DNA of 64,000 nucleotides from positions 722,227 through 786,226 of the forward strand of contig JADKBZ010000001.1 of NCBI GenBank assembly GCA_016714815.1, given 5' to 3'. Positions 8,586-17,612 of the stretch are shown piece after piece. The position numbers and the translations under genes are program-made. Positions within the stretch are counted from its first letter, which is position 1. Each line of letters begins with the position of its first letter. The notes under the pieces were generated by a model. The model saw nothing but the letters and a program-made list of their open reading frames with translations, did no database searches and was not told the origin of the DNA. This stretch comes from Holophagales bacterium (GTDB taxonomy: Bacteria > Acidobacteriota > Thermoanaerobaculia > UBA5066).

Positions 8586-8591
8586 AGTCTA
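8586..8591 (-). promoter_or_regulatory. -10-like TAGACT, leaderless start of esterase
   Basis: TAGACT is 7 nt before the esterase ATG and no Shine-Dalgarno is present. Confidence 0.4.
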
Positions 8592-8605
8592 TCGAGCCCG
8601 GGGGC

Positions 8606-8635
8606 TTTGCGGCTCGAAGAGGGCTTCGGTACGAT
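8606..8635 (+). promoter_or_regulatory. Promoter of the ATP-grasp gene
   Basis: TTTGCG (8606-8611) and TACGAT (8630-8635) are 18 bp apart and precede the GGAGG and GTG of the ATP-grasp gene. The -10 match is moderate. Confidence 0.4.
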
Positions 8636-8672
8636 CCCGGGTGCGGAAGAAGCCGGGTCCGTGGAGGTTGGC

Positions 8673-9629
8673 GTGAGCGTGAAGACGATCGGGGTCCTGT
8701 TCGGAATGGAAGACACGTTTCCGTGGGCCCTCTGCCACGAGATCAACGAGCTGGCCCGGCGTCGCGGCCTCGCCGTGAAGGGAGAACCCGTTCAGATCGG
8801 GCACATCTCCCAGGAGCAGGGGTTCGCGTACGATCTGATCCTCGACCGGATCAGTCACGAGGTCCCGTTCTACCGGACGTTCCTCAAGTGCGCGGCCGCC
8901 CGGGGCGTCCAGATCGTCAACAACCCGTTCTGGTGGTCGGCCGACGACAAGTTCTTCGACAACGTCGTCGCCCGGGCCGTCGGCGTCGCGGTCCCCCGGA
9001 CGGTCCTCCTTCCGCACAAGGAGCACCCGCCGAACACGACCGAGAAGTCCTTTAGGAACATGGGGCTCGTCGACTGGGACGAGGTCTTCCGCTACCTCGG
9101 CTTTCCCATCTACATGAAGCCGGCCTACGGCGGCGGCTGGAAGGACGTCTACAAGGTCCACAGCCGCGACGAGTTCTTCGACGCGTACGACAAGACGCAC
9201 ACCCTCACGATGATGGCGCAGGAGGCGATCGACTTCACCGACTACTACCGGTGCTGGGTCGCAGGCCGCCGGAAGGTGAAGATCATCCCGTACGCCCCGA
9301 AGGAGCCGCACGAATCGCGCTACTCGGCCGTCGCGGGGCAGGCCGTGCCCGACGACATGGCCCTGCGCGTCACGAGGGACGCCCTCGCCCTCTGCGACGC
9401 CCTCGGGTACGACATGAACACGGTCGAGTTCGCCGTCCGGGACGGCATTCCCTACGCCATCGACTTCATGAACTGCGCCCCGGACGCCGACCTCGGCTCG
9501 GTCGGCGAGGAGACCTTCCGCTGGATCGTGACCGAGATGGCCGACACTCTCGTCGAGCGGGTCCTTCACCCGGCGGCGTGGGAGCCGACCGGAACCTGGC
9601 CGAAGGCGCTGGGACTGATTCCGCGCTGA
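8673..9629 (+). CDS. ATP-grasp ligase of unknown substrate
   Basis: 318-residue cytoplasmic protein with an ATP-grasp fold similar to glutathione synthase/RimK-like ligases, which join a carboxylate to an amine or other nucleophile through an acyl-phosphate. Features seen: an N-terminal pre-ATP domain (KTIGVLFGMEDTFPWA), a lysine in FPIYMKPAYGGGWKDV followed by a glycine-rich loop, and the C-terminal metal-binding segment with AIDFMNCAPDADLGS. The long frame opens upstream, but the GTG at 8673 has GGAGG 5 nt before it. It is divergent from a putative esterase. I cannot name the product; peptide- or amino-acid-modifying activity is a guess from the fold. Confidence 0.75.
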   Translation: MSVKTIGVLFGMEDTFPWALCHEINELARRRGLAVKGEPVQIGHISQEQGFAYDLILDRISHEVPFYRTFLKCAAARGVQIVNNPFWWSADDKFFDNVVARAVGVAVPRTVLLPHKEHPPNTTEKSFRNMGLVDWDEVFRYLGFPIYMKPAYGGGWKDVYKVHSRDEFFDAYDKTHTLTMMAQEAIDFTDYYRCWVAGRRKVKIIPYAPKEPHESRYSAVAGQAVPDDMALRVTRDALALCDALGYDMNTVEFAVRDGIPYAIDFMNCAPDADLGSVGEETFRWIVTEMADTLVERVLHPAAWEPTGTWPKALGLIPR

Positions 9630-9691
9630 GACGCCGCGTTACCGGCTGGGAGGCGCCTCCTCCCGGGGCACGGTCGGCGGCCCTCGCGGAC

Positions 9692-10078
9692 CTACTCCGC
9701 CGGGACGGGCTTGCCTGCGAGGTAGAGGTGGATGCCCTCGAGGGCGTCGTCCCGCGGGTCCTCGTGGGGCCAGCGGGCGACGGCCTCCCGGAGCTCCCGG
9801 GCTTCCGCGTCGAAGCGCCTCGGCCCAAACGCCTGCGCGGCGAGGAGCGCGCCCCAGGACAGCCCCTTCACGTGCGTGATCCGATTGAGGGAGAGGTCCT
9901 TCGCGTCGGCCCGGTAGTCTTCCGCGAGACGGACGATCGCCCGGCGCACGAGCGGCTCCCGGGGGGGGCGGGCGTCCCGGCCATCTTCACGAAGTTCAGG
10001 ACGTACTCGCGATGGAGAGGCTCGGGGCGCTCGAGTCGTGCCGCCATCCGCTCCATCAGGCCCGTGAGCGCGAATCCG
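9692..10078 (-). pseudogene. Frameshifted C-terminal fragment of the 14.0-15.1 kb membrane-protein family
   Basis: Two reading frames together give about 130 residues that match the last third of the intact protein at 14001-15101, for example LERPEPLHREYVLNFVKMAGTP against LEHPEPLQREYVLSFVEMAGTP and ITHVKGLSWGALLAAQAFGPRRF against ITHVKGLAWGALLAAQTFGPRRF. The frames join at a run of eight G (plus strand 9961-9968); one more base would restore the alignment without gaps. The N-terminal membrane part and any start codon are missing. A real pseudogene is more likely than a read error alone, because the gene is also truncated. Confidence 0.85.
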
Positions 10079-10192
10079 TGACCGTCCCGGCCGGCGGCGG
10101 CCGCGCTGGAGACCTGAAAGATGACCGGTTGGGCACCGGGAGCGCCACACGGTGACGGGCGAAAGGTGCCGCACTTCCCCTCGTCGCGATCG

Positions 10193-10198
10193 TAGAAT
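10193..10198 (+). promoter_or_regulatory. -10-like TAGAAT before PAS gene
   Basis: TAGAAT overlaps an in-frame ATG at 10197, which argues that the later ATG at 10233 is the true start. No convincing -35 box. Confidence 0.35.
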
Positions 10199-10232
10199 GC
10201 CGCGAAGCAATGCCGCGGAGGCGAGCGGACGA

Positions 10233-10742
10233 ATGATGAACACCATTCTCGAATCGAAGTCGGCCGAGCTCAGCCGCTTCCAGGATGCTCTCGACGCGGC
10301 CCGCGCCAAGGGTCCGGGGCCGTACGACGCGCTTTTCAACGCCCCGCCCGAGGGGATGAGCGTCCACGAGATCAACGCCGACAAGATCCTGACGCGCGTG
10401 AGTCCCGCCCACGAGCGGCTCCTCGGGTATCCATCGGAGCGGATGACGGGCCAGCCTGCGTCCTCCTTCGTCATCCTTCGGGAGAGCTCCGAGATGGCCA
10501 TGAGCCGGAAGCTCTCGGGGAGCGGAGCGCTCGAGCCCTACGTCCGGGCCTTCCTGAAGGCCGACGGGTCCGCCGTCACCCTGCTCCTGATCGACCGGCG
10601 CAAGCTCGATGCTGCCGGAAAGGTCCTGGGTATCTGTACGGTATTGACCCCGATGCCCTCTCCGCCTGCCACGGGAACCTGGACCCGCCCGCCGGGATTC
10701 CCCGGGACAGCCGGACCGGGGGGCTCCCGAGCCAGCTCCTGA
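10233..10742 (+). CDS. PAS-domain protein without output domain
   Basis: 169-residue cytoplasmic protein. Residues about 30-140 form one PAS domain: VHEINADKILTRVSPAHERLLGY, then a MTGQPAS segment and a C-terminal PAC-like strand DGSAVTLLLIDRR...GKVLGICTVLT. Before it lies a short helix that may dimerise; behind it a proline/glycine-rich tail. No kinase, receiver, GGDEF or DNA-binding part is present, so it can only act by contact with a partner. The start is uncertain (10233 or 10236; GGAGG lies 12 nt upstream). It converges on the large histidine kinase with 15 bp between the stop codons; a functional link is only a possibility. Confidence 0.7.
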   Translation: MMNTILESKSAELSRFQDALDAARAKGPGPYDALFNAPPEGMSVHEINADKILTRVSPAHERLLGYPSERMTGQPASSFVILRESSEMAMSRKLSGSGALEPYVRAFLKADGSAVTLLLIDRRKLDAAGKVLGICTVLTPMPSPPATGTWTRPPGFPGTAGPGGSRASS

Positions 10743-10744
10743 TT

Positions 10745-10796
10745 CCCCATCCGGGCCTCAGCCGGAGGGCGGGGCCCCGCCGGGCGCCGGATGGGG
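10745..10796. repeat. Inverted repeat between convergent PAS and kinase genes
   Basis: CCCCATCCGG at 10745-10754 is inverted at 10787-10796; between them lies the palindrome GGCGGGGCCCCGCC. It overlaps the last codons of the kinase gene. It could slow transcription in both directions, but there is no T-run. Confidence 0.35.
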
Positions 10797-13700
10797 GAGA
10801 CGGAACCAGAACGTCGCCCCTTCGCCGGGGCGGCCACTCGCGCCGACGGTCCCCCCGTGCCGCTCGACGATCCTCCGGACGAGGGCGAGGCCGACCCCGG
10901 TTCCCTTTGGGCCCGTCGTCTCGTTGAGGCGCGAAAAGACCAGGAAGAGCCGATCGCAATCGGCAGGGTCGAAACCGATGCCGTGGTCCTCGATCTCGTA
11001 GACGTTTCCCCCCTCCTCGCGCCGCCCCCGGACGCGGATCCGCCGGTCCGCCTTCGGGGCGGAGTACTTGAGGGCGTTGGAGAGGAGATTCGCCCAGACG
11101 TGCCGGAGGAGATCGGGATCCCCGTGCGTCTCAGGCAGGGGATCGAGGACGAAGTCGACCGCGGGCCTGCCGTCCGCCTCGAAGAGCTCCTCCCAGACGC
11201 CGCGCGCCAGAACCGTCATGTCGACCGTCGTCCGCCGGAGGTCCCTGGCCCCGGAGTGCGACAGCCGGAGCAGACCCTCGATGATCCGTTGCATCTCCCC
11301 GGTCCTCGACCGGATGACCTCGAGCAGCCGCTGCCCCTCTTCTCCCAGGCCGGAGCCGTGATCCTCGGCCAGGACGCGGGAGAAGCCCTCCACCGCGCGA
11401 AGGGGCGCGCGCAGGTCGTGCGAGACGGAATACGAGAAGGCCTCGAGCTCGCGGACGGCGGCGGAAAGCTCCCCGGTCCGTTCCCCGACGAGCTGCTCGA
11501 GCCGCCCCTGGTAGCTTCGCAGCTCCTCCTCGGCTCGCTCGCGCGCCCCGACGAGGGCGAGGAGCTCCCGCTCCCGTCCCCTCGCGCGGGCCAGCCTCCA
11601 CCGCGAAGCGCCCAGCCCCACGGCCAGGGCGGCCCCGAGACAGAGGCCGAAAAAGAGCGGGGTGCGGGTGAAACGGCCCGCCACCCGGAGGGTCACGAGA
11701 GCGGGCCGGGCGCTCGGCACCCCGTCGGCGCTCGAGGCCGCCGCGCCGAAGACGTAGTCCCCCGGAGGAAGGTTCGTGTAGTAGGCGGTCCGGCGGGTCC
11801 CGGCCTCGATCCAGCTCTCGTCGAACCCCTCGAGACGGTAACGGAGACGCACGGAGCGCGGCGCGGCGAAGCTGAGGGCGGTGTAGGCGATCTCCACCGA
11901 GCGGGCGCCCGCGCCGACGTCGACGGCGTCGCCGAAGGCGACCTCCCGCCCGTCGATCCGCACGGACTCGACGACGACGGGGGGCGGCACGGGGTTGTCG
12001 TAGAGGCGGGCCGGGTCGACGACCGCGACGCCCATCGACGTGGGGAACCAGAGCCTCCCGTCGGTGGCCCGCCACCCCGCGGGGCGGAAGCCCCCGTTCG
12101 TCTCCCGGCTTCGCATCCCGTCCGCCGTGCCGTAAGAGACGCTTCGGAACGAGGAGATCCGCCCGTCGGCGAAGGCGTCGAGGTCCGCCTGCCGTGTCCG
12201 GGAGACCCCCTTGTTGCTTCCCATCCAGAGGTTTCCGCGGCCATCCTCCAGGATGCGGCCGACGAGGTCGTCGAAGAGGCCGTCCTTCTTCCGGATCGTC
12301 ACGGCCCTGTCGCCCCGGAGGCGGACGAGCCCCTCTCCTATCGTCCCCACCCAGACCGAGCCGTCCGCGGTCCGTGCGAGGTCGAGAATCGATCGGGCGG
12401 CCACGATCGAGGCCAGGGACGTCAGGCGTCCGTTCCGGCACCGGACGAGTCCGGCTCCTTCGGTACCGACGAGAATCGAGCCGTTCTCCTCTTCGAGCAG
12501 GGACGTCACGGAGATGGACTGCAGGCCCTCCGCAGAGCCGAAAGCCCGGAAGACACTTCCTTCGAGGTGGCAGAGGCCGCCTCCGTTGGTGCCAATCCAG
12601 AGGGTGCCGTCCCGGGCCACGAGGATTGCCTGAACGAGGTTGCTCGAGAGCCCGTCCCGCGTCGTCCGGGTGGTGAACCGTCCGTTGGAAAACCGCGTGA
12701 GGCCACCGCCGGCGGTCCCGACCCAGAGGTCCCCCGAGGGATCCGGCTCGAGAGACAGGACGACCGGATGAGGCAGCCCATCCTTCGTCCCGAAGGTCGT
12801 GAACCGGCCGTCGCGGAATCGGGAGAGGCCGCCGCCGGCCGTGCCGACCCACATCGCGCCGGATCGATCCTCCGTCACGGCGAGCGCGATCTCGCTCGCG
12901 AGGCCGTCGGCCGTCCCGTAGGTCGTGAATCGACCCTCGTGAAGGCGGAAGAGTCCGCTCCCGACGGCTCCGACCCAGAGGCCCCCTTCCCGGTCCTCTC
13001 CGAGCGACCAGACGATGTCCGCCGGGAAACCGTCGCGCGCGGCCACGCACGAGAATCGCGCGCCGTCGAAGCGGCAGAGGCCGCCGCCGTTCGTCCCGAC
13101 CCAGAGCTGCCGGTCCCGGTCCTCGAAGACGGCGAGGATGGTCTGCACGGGGAGCCCCTCGTGGCTCCCCATCGTCACGAACCGGCCGTCGCGGAAGACG
13201 GCGACGCCGCCTCCGTTCGTCCCGATCCAGATCTCGCCGCCGCTCGTCTCGCAGAGAGATGTGACGTACTCGTGGGGAAGTCCGTCGGCGACGTGCCACG
13301 TCTCGAACCGCTCCCCGGCGATGCGGGTCAGGCCGGTGCGCGTCCCCACCCAGACGGTGCCGTCGCGCCCGGCCAGGAGCACGCGGACGGCGTCGCCCGC
13401 GAGGCCGTCGCCCGTGGCGAGGCGCCGGAGAGCCGAGCCCTCTCGGACGAACAGCCCGGAGTCGGTGCCGATCCAGAGCGTCCCGTCGACCGTCTCGGCC
13501 AGAGCCTCGACGCTCCTTCCCGGGAGGCCGCCGGCCTCGCGCGTGAAGCGGCCGCCGGAGAGCCGTGCGAGGCCGCCGCCCGTGCCGATGACGAGCGAGC
13601 CGTCCCGCGAGACGAGGAGCGACCGGACATCGGGCTTGGGGAGCTCGGGCGTGCCAGCGGAATCGAAGACCCGGAACCGGACGCCGTCGAACCGGGCGAG

Positions 13701-13913
13701 CCCCTCCTCTGTGCCGATCCAGACGTAACCGGTCCCGTCCTGGACGACGGCGCGAACCGTGGCCTGTGGCAGCCCTTCCGGAACGGACCATGCCTCGCGC
13801 AGCAGGCGGGCGACCGCGACCGACGGGTCGATCGCCAAAGCCGTCGGGGCGATGGCGAGACCGAGCATCGCGACCCGAGCCGCGAAACGTGCCCGTCCCG
13901 GGAAGGATCCCAA
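10758..13913 (-). CDS. Hybrid-propeller sensor histidine kinase (Reg_prop, Y_Y_Y, HisKA, HATPase)
   Basis: 1051-residue membrane sensor. A signal peptide/anchor is followed by repeated two-component propeller blades (residues about 45-660; pattern GxxWxGTxxGLxRF repeated with about 40-residue period), a Y_Y_Y domain (about 665-740), one transmembrane helix near 745-770, a coiled coil, HisKA with the phosphorylated His832 in SVSHDLRAPLR, and HATPase_c with N, G1 and G2 boxes (NLLSNALKYS, DHGIGFDP, GTGVGLALV). The periplasmic propellers sense an unknown ligand, often a glycan in related systems of Bacteroidota. There is no receiver or DNA-binding domain and no response regulator gene in the window. 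A TTG start at 13913 is supported by AGGAGG 6 nt upstream. Confidence 0.93.
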   Translation of the reverse strand: MGSFPGRARFAARVAMLGLAIAPTALAIDPSVAVARLLREAWSVPEGLPQATVRAVVQDGTGYVWIGTEEGLARFDGVRFRVFDSAGTPELPKPDVRSLLVSRDGSLVIGTGGGLARLSGGRFTREAGGLPGRSVEALAETVDGTLWIGTDSGLFVREGSALRRLATGDGLAGDAVRVLLAGRDGTVWVGTRTGLTRIAGERFETWHVADGLPHEYVTSLCETSGGEIWIGTNGGGVAVFRDGRFVTMGSHEGLPVQTILAVFEDRDRQLWVGTNGGGLCRFDGARFSCVAARDGFPADIVWSLGEDREGGLWVGAVGSGLFRLHEGRFTTYGTADGLASEIALAVTEDRSGAMWVGTAGGGLSRFRDGRFTTFGTKDGLPHPVVLSLEPDPSGDLWVGTAGGGLTRFSNGRFTTRTTRDGLSSNLVQAILVARDGTLWIGTNGGGLCHLEGSVFRAFGSAEGLQSISVTSLLEEENGSILVGTEGAGLVRCRNGRLTSLASIVAARSILDLARTADGSVWVGTIGEGLVRLRGDRAVTIRKKDGLFDDLVGRILEDGRGNLWMGSNKGVSRTRQADLDAFADGRISSFRSVSYGTADGMRSRETNGGFRPAGWRATDGRLWFPTSMGVAVVDPARLYDNPVPPPVVVESVRIDGREVAFGDAVDVGAGARSVEIAYTALSFAAPRSVRLRYRLEGFDESWIEAGTRRTAYYTNLPPGDYVFGAAASSADGVPSARPALVTLRVAGRFTRTPLFFGLCLGAALAVGLGASRWRLARARGRERELLALVGARERAEEELRSYQGRLEQLVGERTGELSAAVRELEAFSYSVSHDLRAPLRAVEGFSRVLAEDHGSGLGEEGQRLLEVIRSRTGEMQRIIEGLLRLSHSGARDLRRTTVDMTVLARGVWEELFEADGRPAVDFVLDPLPETHGDPDLLRHVWANLLSNALKYSAPKADRRIRVRGRREEGGNVYEIEDHGIGFDPADCDRLFLVFSRLNETTGPKGTGVGLALVRRIVERHGGTVGASGRPGEGATFWFRLPHPAPGGAPPSG

Positions 13914-14000
13914 GTCGTCCCTCCTCGCCGGAAGGTACCGCTTCCGGTGACCGGCGAGTCTATGCCCGCGCGTCCGTCGGCGCCCGTCCGTCGCCGGGGC

Positions 14001-15101
14001 TCACTCGGGAACCGGCTTTCCGGCGAGGTACGTGTCGACGAGGGCGACGGCCTCGTCCCTCTCGCTTCCCTCCGGCCAGGCCGCGACCGCGGCACGCAGC
14101 CCGGTCACCTCGGCCGCGAAGCGCCGGGGGCCGAAGGTCTGCGCCGCCAGGAGCGCGCCCCACGCCAGCCCCTTCACGTGGGTGATTCCCCTGCGCGACG
14201 AGTCCTGCGCACCGGCCCGGTAGTCCGCGGCGAGGCGGGCGATCGCCTTCGCGACCGCCGGCTCCCAGGCTTGGTCGGGCGTCCCGGCCATCTCCACGAA
14301 GCTGAGGACGTACTCGCGCTGGAGCGGCTCGGGGTGCTCGAGGCGCGCGGCCAGGCGCGCCGTCAGGTCGGGCAGGGCGCGGATCCTCTCGACGGCCTTC
14401 CGGTGGTGCGCCTTGCTCTTGTCGATGAAGAGGTGGGTCAGGAAGACCTCGATCGGGGTGTCGTCGGGGAGGGCCGCCAGCTCGGCGGCCTGCGCTTCCT
14501 CCCGCTTCGCGTCCTCGGCTCGCATCAGCGTCCGGCGCGCCTCGTCGGCGACGCGCCCCTCCTCGACCCTGCTCGCATTTTCCGCGGAGCTCTTCACGAG
14601 CACCACGAACCCGACGCAGAACGTGAGAACGGCGAGCGTGCCCAGAACCGCTCCGGTGGGGCGGAGCCACCTCGTGCCGGCGAGGGCCGCGGGGTCGGAC
14701 CGGAGGAGGAAGCCGACCAGTCCGACGACGAAGAGCGGAAGGAGAAATCCCCCCGCGAGGCCCGCGGGCGTTCGCAACGGGGAGTGAACCTCGAGCGAAT
14801 AGACGGCCGCCGCGACCGAGAGGACCCCGAGGCCGGCGACGGAGCCGAGGACGGCGAGCGTCGGGACGCCGGGGGATCGGCTCACCCAGTCGAATCGCCC
14901 GAGGCCCACGCCCACGAGGGCGCCGAGGAGGACGAGGAGCCACGCGGCGATCGGGATGAAGAAGACGACGACGCGCCCCATCGAGTCGGGGCCGCTCGGA
15001 GGCCGGAGCGTGAAGAAGCTCGTCGTGAGAGCGAGGAGGAAGGTGAGGAGCACGGCAAGGCCGAGGGCGATCATGCCGAGGCCCGGAAGGAGCGTTCTCA
15101 T
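14001..15101 (-). CDS. Membrane protein with helical-repeat C-terminal domain, function unknown
   Basis: 366 residues. The first 170 form about five hydrophobic segments (starting MRTLLPGLGMIALGLAVLLTF), then a charged helix rich in Glu/Arg/Ala (about 175-210), then a soluble alpha-helical domain with the conserved-looking patches EHPEPLQREYVLSFVEMAGTP and ITHVKGLAWGALLAAQTFGPRRF, reminiscent of HEAT-like repeats. I do not recognise the family. The C-terminal domain is duplicated, in decayed form, at 9692-10078. No Shine-Dalgarno is seen at the ATG; TTAGCAT lies 14 nt upstream. The preceding long open frame belongs to the antisense of the amidohydrolase gene. Confidence 0.75.
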   Translation of the reverse strand: MRTLLPGLGMIALGLAVLLTFLLALTTSFFTLRPPSGPDSMGRVVVFFIPIAAWLLVLLGALVGVGLGRFDWVSRSPGVPTLAVLGSVAGLGVLSVAAAVYSLEVHSPLRTPAGLAGGFLLPLFVVGLVGFLLRSDPAALAGTRWLRPTGAVLGTLAVLTFCVGFVVLVKSSAENASRVEEGRVADEARRTLMRAEDAKREEAQAAELAALPDDTPIEVFLTHLFIDKSKAHHRKAVERIRALPDLTARLAARLEHPEPLQREYVLSFVEMAGTPDQAWEPAVAKAIARLAADYRAGAQDSSRRGITHVKGLAWGALLAAQTFGPRRFAAEVTGLRAAVAAWPEGSERDEAVALVDTYLAGKPVPE

Positions 15102-15218
15102 GGTGTGCGCAGCGGATGCTAACCGAGCGCCCGTCTCCGGGAGGAGGGGGCAGAATGGGAGGAGCGTCGGCTTCCCCCCGCCCCGGCGGCGGCGGACCGG
15201 CGGACCGGAGGTGACGGC

Positions 15219-16925
15219 GTGACGAGACTCGGCGGTGGCCTGGCGATCCTGCTCGGAGGCGCGCTCGTGGCGGTGTCGGCGGAGAAGCCGGCGGAGCTGA
15301 TCCTGAAGAACGGGAAGATCGTGACGATGGACGCCGCGCGGCCGGACGCGACGGCGCTCGCGATCGCGGGAGACCGGATCGTCGCCGTCGGGACCGACGC
15401 GGCGATCGACCGGCTGCGCGGAAAGGCGACGCGGGTGATCGACCTCGCCGGGAAGACGGCGATGCCGGGCTTCATCGACGGACACGCGCACCTGACCGGG
15501 ATCGGCGACGCGCGGATCGCCCTCGACCTGAGGGGCGCCCGGAGCTGGAACGAGGTCGTCTCGCGCGTCGCCTCGGCGGTGAAGAAGGCTCGTCCCGGCG
15601 AGTGGATCCTCGGCCGCGGCTGGCATCAGAAGGACTGGGCCTCGCCCCCCGTGCCGAACGTCGAGGGGTTCCCGCTCCACGCGAGCCTCAGCGCCGTCTC
15701 CCCGGCGAACCCGGTCCTTCTCTCCCACTCCAGTGGCCACGCGGCCTTCGCAAACGCCGCGGCGCTCGCGCGCGGCGGCGTCGGGCGCGACACGAAGCCG
15801 CCCGCCGGCGGCGACATCCTGAAGGACGCCTCGGGCGAGCCGACGGGACTCCTGCGCGAAACGGCGGAAGAGCTCGTCGACGCCGCCCTCCGCTCCGACC
15901 TCGCGAAGCGGACCCCCGCCGAGGTGACGGCCGACCTCGACCGGCGGATCGACCTCGCCGTCGAGGAGGGACTCCGCAAGGGGGTGACGACGCTCCACGA
16001 CGCGGGCGTCCCGCTCGGCGTCGTGGAGCGCTACCGGCAGCGCGCCGAGGCGGGGACGCTCGGAATCCGTATCTACGCGATGCTCTCCGCCTCGAACGAG
16101 GAGCTGGAGAAGAGTGCCGCGAAGGTGAGAGTGGTCGGCGCGGGACGGAACCACCTGACCGTCCGCGCGATCAAGCGGCTGGCCGACGGCGCCCTCGGGT
16201 CGCGGGGTGCGTGGCTCCTCTCGCCCTATTCGGACGCGCCTGGGAGCACGGGGCTCAACACCTATCCGATGAAGGAGCTGGAGGCGACGGCCGAAATCGC
16301 GGTCGCCAGCGGCTACCAGCTCGGCGTCCACGCCATCGGGGACCGGGCGAACCGCGAGGTCCTCGACGTCTACGAACGAGTCCTCGCGCGTCATCCGAAG
16401 CAGGACCTCCGCTTCCGGATCGAGCACGCCCAGCACCTCGACCCCGCGGACGTGCCGCGCTTTGCGAAGCTTCCGGTTCTCGCGATGATGCAGGGGATCC
16501 ACTGCCCGTCCGACGCGCCGTTCGTCGTCGCCCGCCTCGGCGAGAAGCGGGCGAAGGAAGGGGCCTACGCCTGGAGGCGCGTCCTCGACGCGGGGGGGCG
16601 GATCGGCAACGGGACCGACGCTCCGGTCGAGGACGTCGACCCGATCGCCTCGATCCACGCCTCCGTCACGCGCCAGCCGAAGGGCGGCCCGGCCTTCTTC
16701 CCCGAGCAGCGGATGACGCGCATGGAGGCTCTCCGCTCCTACACCGTCGCGAACGCGTACGCCGCCTTCGAGGAAGAGCTCAAGGGGACCCTGGCTCCCG
16801 GGAAGCTCGCCGACGTCGTCGTCCTCTCGAAGGATCTGACGACGATTCCGGACGGGGAGATCCCGTCGACCGAGGTCCTCGTCACGATCGTCGGCGGGAA
16901 GGTCTCGTTCGAAAGAGCGAGATGA
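15219..16925 (+). CDS. Exported amidohydrolase family 3 (YtcJ-like)
   Basis: 568-residue metal-dependent hydrolase with an N-terminal hydrophobic signal (MTRLGGGLAILLGGALVAVSA). The metal-binding motifs are in order: GFIDGHAHL (HxH), VHAIGDRAN, RIEHAQHL and GTDAPVEDVDP (Asp). The C-terminal beta-sandwich with LAPGKLADVVVLSKD is typical of the amidohydrolase family. Substrates of YtcJ-like enzymes are mostly unknown; amide or ester hydrolysis is expected. A GTG start is supported by GGAGGTG 5 nt upstream. It stands alone on the plus strand between the divergent membrane gene and the VOC gene. Confidence 0.9.
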   Translation: MTRLGGGLAILLGGALVAVSAEKPAELILKNGKIVTMDAARPDATALAIAGDRIVAVGTDAAIDRLRGKATRVIDLAGKTAMPGFIDGHAHLTGIGDARIALDLRGARSWNEVVSRVASAVKKARPGEWILGRGWHQKDWASPPVPNVEGFPLHASLSAVSPANPVLLSHSSGHAAFANAAALARGGVGRDTKPPAGGDILKDASGEPTGLLRETAEELVDAALRSDLAKRTPAEVTADLDRRIDLAVEEGLRKGVTTLHDAGVPLGVVERYRQRAEAGTLGIRIYAMLSASNEELEKSAAKVRVVGAGRNHLTVRAIKRLADGALGSRGAWLLSPYSDAPGSTGLNTYPMKELEATAEIAVASGYQLGVHAIGDRANREVLDVYERVLARHPKQDLRFRIEHAQHLDPADVPRFAKLPVLAMMQGIHCPSDAPFVVARLGEKRAKEGAYAWRRVLDAGGRIGNGTDAPVEDVDPIASIHASVTRQPKGGPAFFPEQRMTRMEALRSYTVANAYAAFEEELKGTLAPGKLADVVVLSKDLTTIPDGEIPSTEVLVTIVGGKVSFERAR

Positions 16926-16963
16926 GGGCTTCTCCGGGGCGAAACCTCCGGCGCCGGACCGCG

Positions 16964-16969
16964 TAGAAC
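16964..16969 (+). promoter_or_regulatory. -10-like TAGAAC before VOC gene
   Basis: TAGAAC lies about 90 nt before the VOC gene, which has its own Shine-Dalgarno; weak evidence for a promoter with a normal leader. Confidence 0.25.
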
Positions 16970-17061
16970 GACGGAACGACACTTCGGGAGAACACCGTGC
17001 GCGGGAATGGCCCGCGGCGGGAAGACGTGCCCCTCGCGGGGCGAGACGAAAGGAGAGGACC

Positions 17062-17535
17062 ATGGCCGAGAAAGTGAGCCCGATCCCCGAGGGGTACCGG
17101 ACCGTTACCCCCTATCTCGTCGTCAAGGGCGCCGCGGAGGCGCTCGACTTCTACGCGAAGGCGTTCGGAGCCGTCGAGACGGTCCGGATGCCGGGGCCGG
17201 GCGGGAGCGTGATGCACGCCGAGATGAAGCTCGGCGACTCGATCATCATGCTCAGCGACGAGTTCCCCGACTGGGGGCAGCTGGGTCCGGTGTCGCGCGG
17301 GGGGACGACCGTCAGCGTTTTCCTCTACGTTCCCGACGTCGACGCCACGTTCCGGACCGCCGTCGACGCCGGATGCAAGGAGTGCATGCCCCCAACGGAC
17401 CAGTTCTGGGGCGACCGGTTTGCGAAGGTCTCCGATCCGTTCGGCCACGAGTGGGCAATGGCGACGCACGTCGAGGACGTCTCGCCGGAGGAGATGGGAA
17501 GGCGGATGGCCGCGATGGAGCCCCCGAAGGCCTGA
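17062..17535 (+). CDS. VOC-superfamily (PhnB/glyoxalase-like) protein
   Basis: 157-residue cytoplasmic protein with two beta-alpha-beta-beta-beta modules: TVTPYLVVKGAAEALDFYAKAFGAVE at the N-terminus and DRFAKVSDPFGHEWAMATH at the C-terminus. It resembles the PhnB-like subgroup of the vicinal-oxygen-chelate superfamily, whose members bind metals and small molecules; actual activity is unknown. GAAAGGAG lies 8 nt before the ATG. A strong terminator follows about 75 nt downstream, so it is a single-gene unit. Confidence 0.88.
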   Translation: MAEKVSPIPEGYRTVTPYLVVKGAAEALDFYAKAFGAVETVRMPGPGGSVMHAEMKLGDSIIMLSDEFPDWGQLGPVSRGGTTVSVFLYVPDVDATFRTAVDAGCKECMPPTDQFWGDRFAKVSDPFGHEWAMATHVEDVSPEEMGRRMAAMEPPKA

Positions 17536-17612
17536 CGCGCCGCCGGCGGCGGGCGCTTCAGCCGGCCGCCCCACTCGCCTCGCGGCGAGGAGGTCTCGCC
17601 GAAAGGTGAGAC

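Noticed and set aside
10791..15122. 1443-residue open frame on the plus strand
   Set aside because: It is antisense to the histidine kinase and the membrane gene; the product is Arg/Glu/Asp/Pro-rich without any domain, as expected from GC-rich shadow frames.
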